Source of the DNA: an uncultured bacterium
Lineage (GTDB): Bacteria > Bacillota_I > Bacilli_A > RF39 > UBA660
DNA length: 5,979 nucleotides
Direction of reading: 5' to 3'
NCBI GenBank assembly: GCA_949285775.1
Contig: CASEAD010000149.1
Location: 1-5,979, forward strand
Below, piece by piece: positions 5,856 through 5,979 of the stretch. A program made the translations under genes and the position numbers. A model generated the notes under the pieces. It worked only from the letters and a program-made list of their open reading frames with translations. It searched no databases and was not told the DNA's origin. Position 1 is the stretch's first letter. Each line of letters starts with the position of its first letter.

Positions 5856-5979
5856 GTTTCAAAATTTTCTTCGTTTTTCAGTTTATTTTTTAACCAATTC
5901 CAAGATTTTCTTGGTTCACTACTATCAGCAAGTACTCCAACTATATCAACAACACTTATAAAGTATTTTTCTTCTTCTT

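Larger units (their letters stand above)
5192..5979 (-). pseudogene. BRO-N/DinD-like phage antirepressor, broken by an in-frame stop and cut by the window edge
   Basis: Reading the minus strand from the edge gives 52 codons (5822-5979), then TAA (5819-5821), then an open frame to 5192, all in one phase. The first part contains YFISVVDIVGVLADSSEPRK and SWNWLKNKLK, the typical BRO-N start. The sequence LKLKA-stop-DGKYRMTDVVDIEGMFRII continues the family pattern QLKM..ADGKxxxTDVADTE across the stop. A single-base change such as AAA or CAA to TAA would explain it, with no frame shift. Family members run about 275-285 residues, so some 15-25 residues probably lie beyond the edge. These proteins are phage or mobile-element antirepressors, or the related damage-inducible DinD; the role here is probably lost. 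Codon use is more A-ending (GAA, AAA, AGA mixed with AGG) than in the neighbouring native genes, consistent with recent transfer. Confidence 0.75.

Noticed and set aside
1..5979. CRISPR array, tRNA, rRNA, IS element or plasmid origin
   Set aside because: No regularly spaced direct repeats, no cloverleaf or rRNA-like segments of higher GC, no transposase and no iterons are visible on either strand.

Overview
The window looks like chromosome from a very AT-rich, spore-forming member of the Bacillota (Firmicutes). The evidence is a forespore sigma factor (SigG), a YlmC/YmxH-type sporulation PRC-barrel protein, purine-rich ribosome binding sites, and small membrane families typical of this phylum. 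No RNA gene or other marker fixes the genus; an uncultured gut Bacilli or Clostridia lineage is plausible but unproven. Nearly everything is on the minus strand, which carries a strong excess of G over C and is probably the leading strand.

Layout, in the direction of minus-strand transcription (right to left). At the right edge is a BRO-N/DinD-like phage antirepressor gene interrupted by an in-frame stop (5192-5979, running off the window). It converges on the only plus-strand gene, a small four-helix membrane protein of the TIGR04086 type (4830-5183). That gene diverges across 72 bases from a DUF421/YetF membrane protein (4107-4757). Then comes histidyl-tRNA synthetase hisS (2756-4048), followed by an orphan 108-residue protein with its own sigma-A-like promoter and a clear terminator (2367-2693). 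Next are an orphan 190-residue protein (1576-2148), sigG (694-1467, with a candidate forespore promoter), ylmC (442-672) and a weak terminator. Last is the 5' part of another orphan gene that leaves the window at base 1.

The only clear functional unit is sigG-ylmC, a late-sporulation pair 21 bases apart. DUF421/YetF proteins have been tied to spores in some Bacillus species, so the neighbourhood may lean toward sporulation, but that is inference. hisS is housekeeping. The antirepressor stands out in codon use and base composition and is probably a decaying remnant of mobile DNA. I see no CRISPR array, IS element, tRNA, rRNA or convincing riboswitch. I found no clear undescribed multi-gene system. 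The best candidates for novelty are the three unrecognised proteins, especially the self-contained 108-residue unit.
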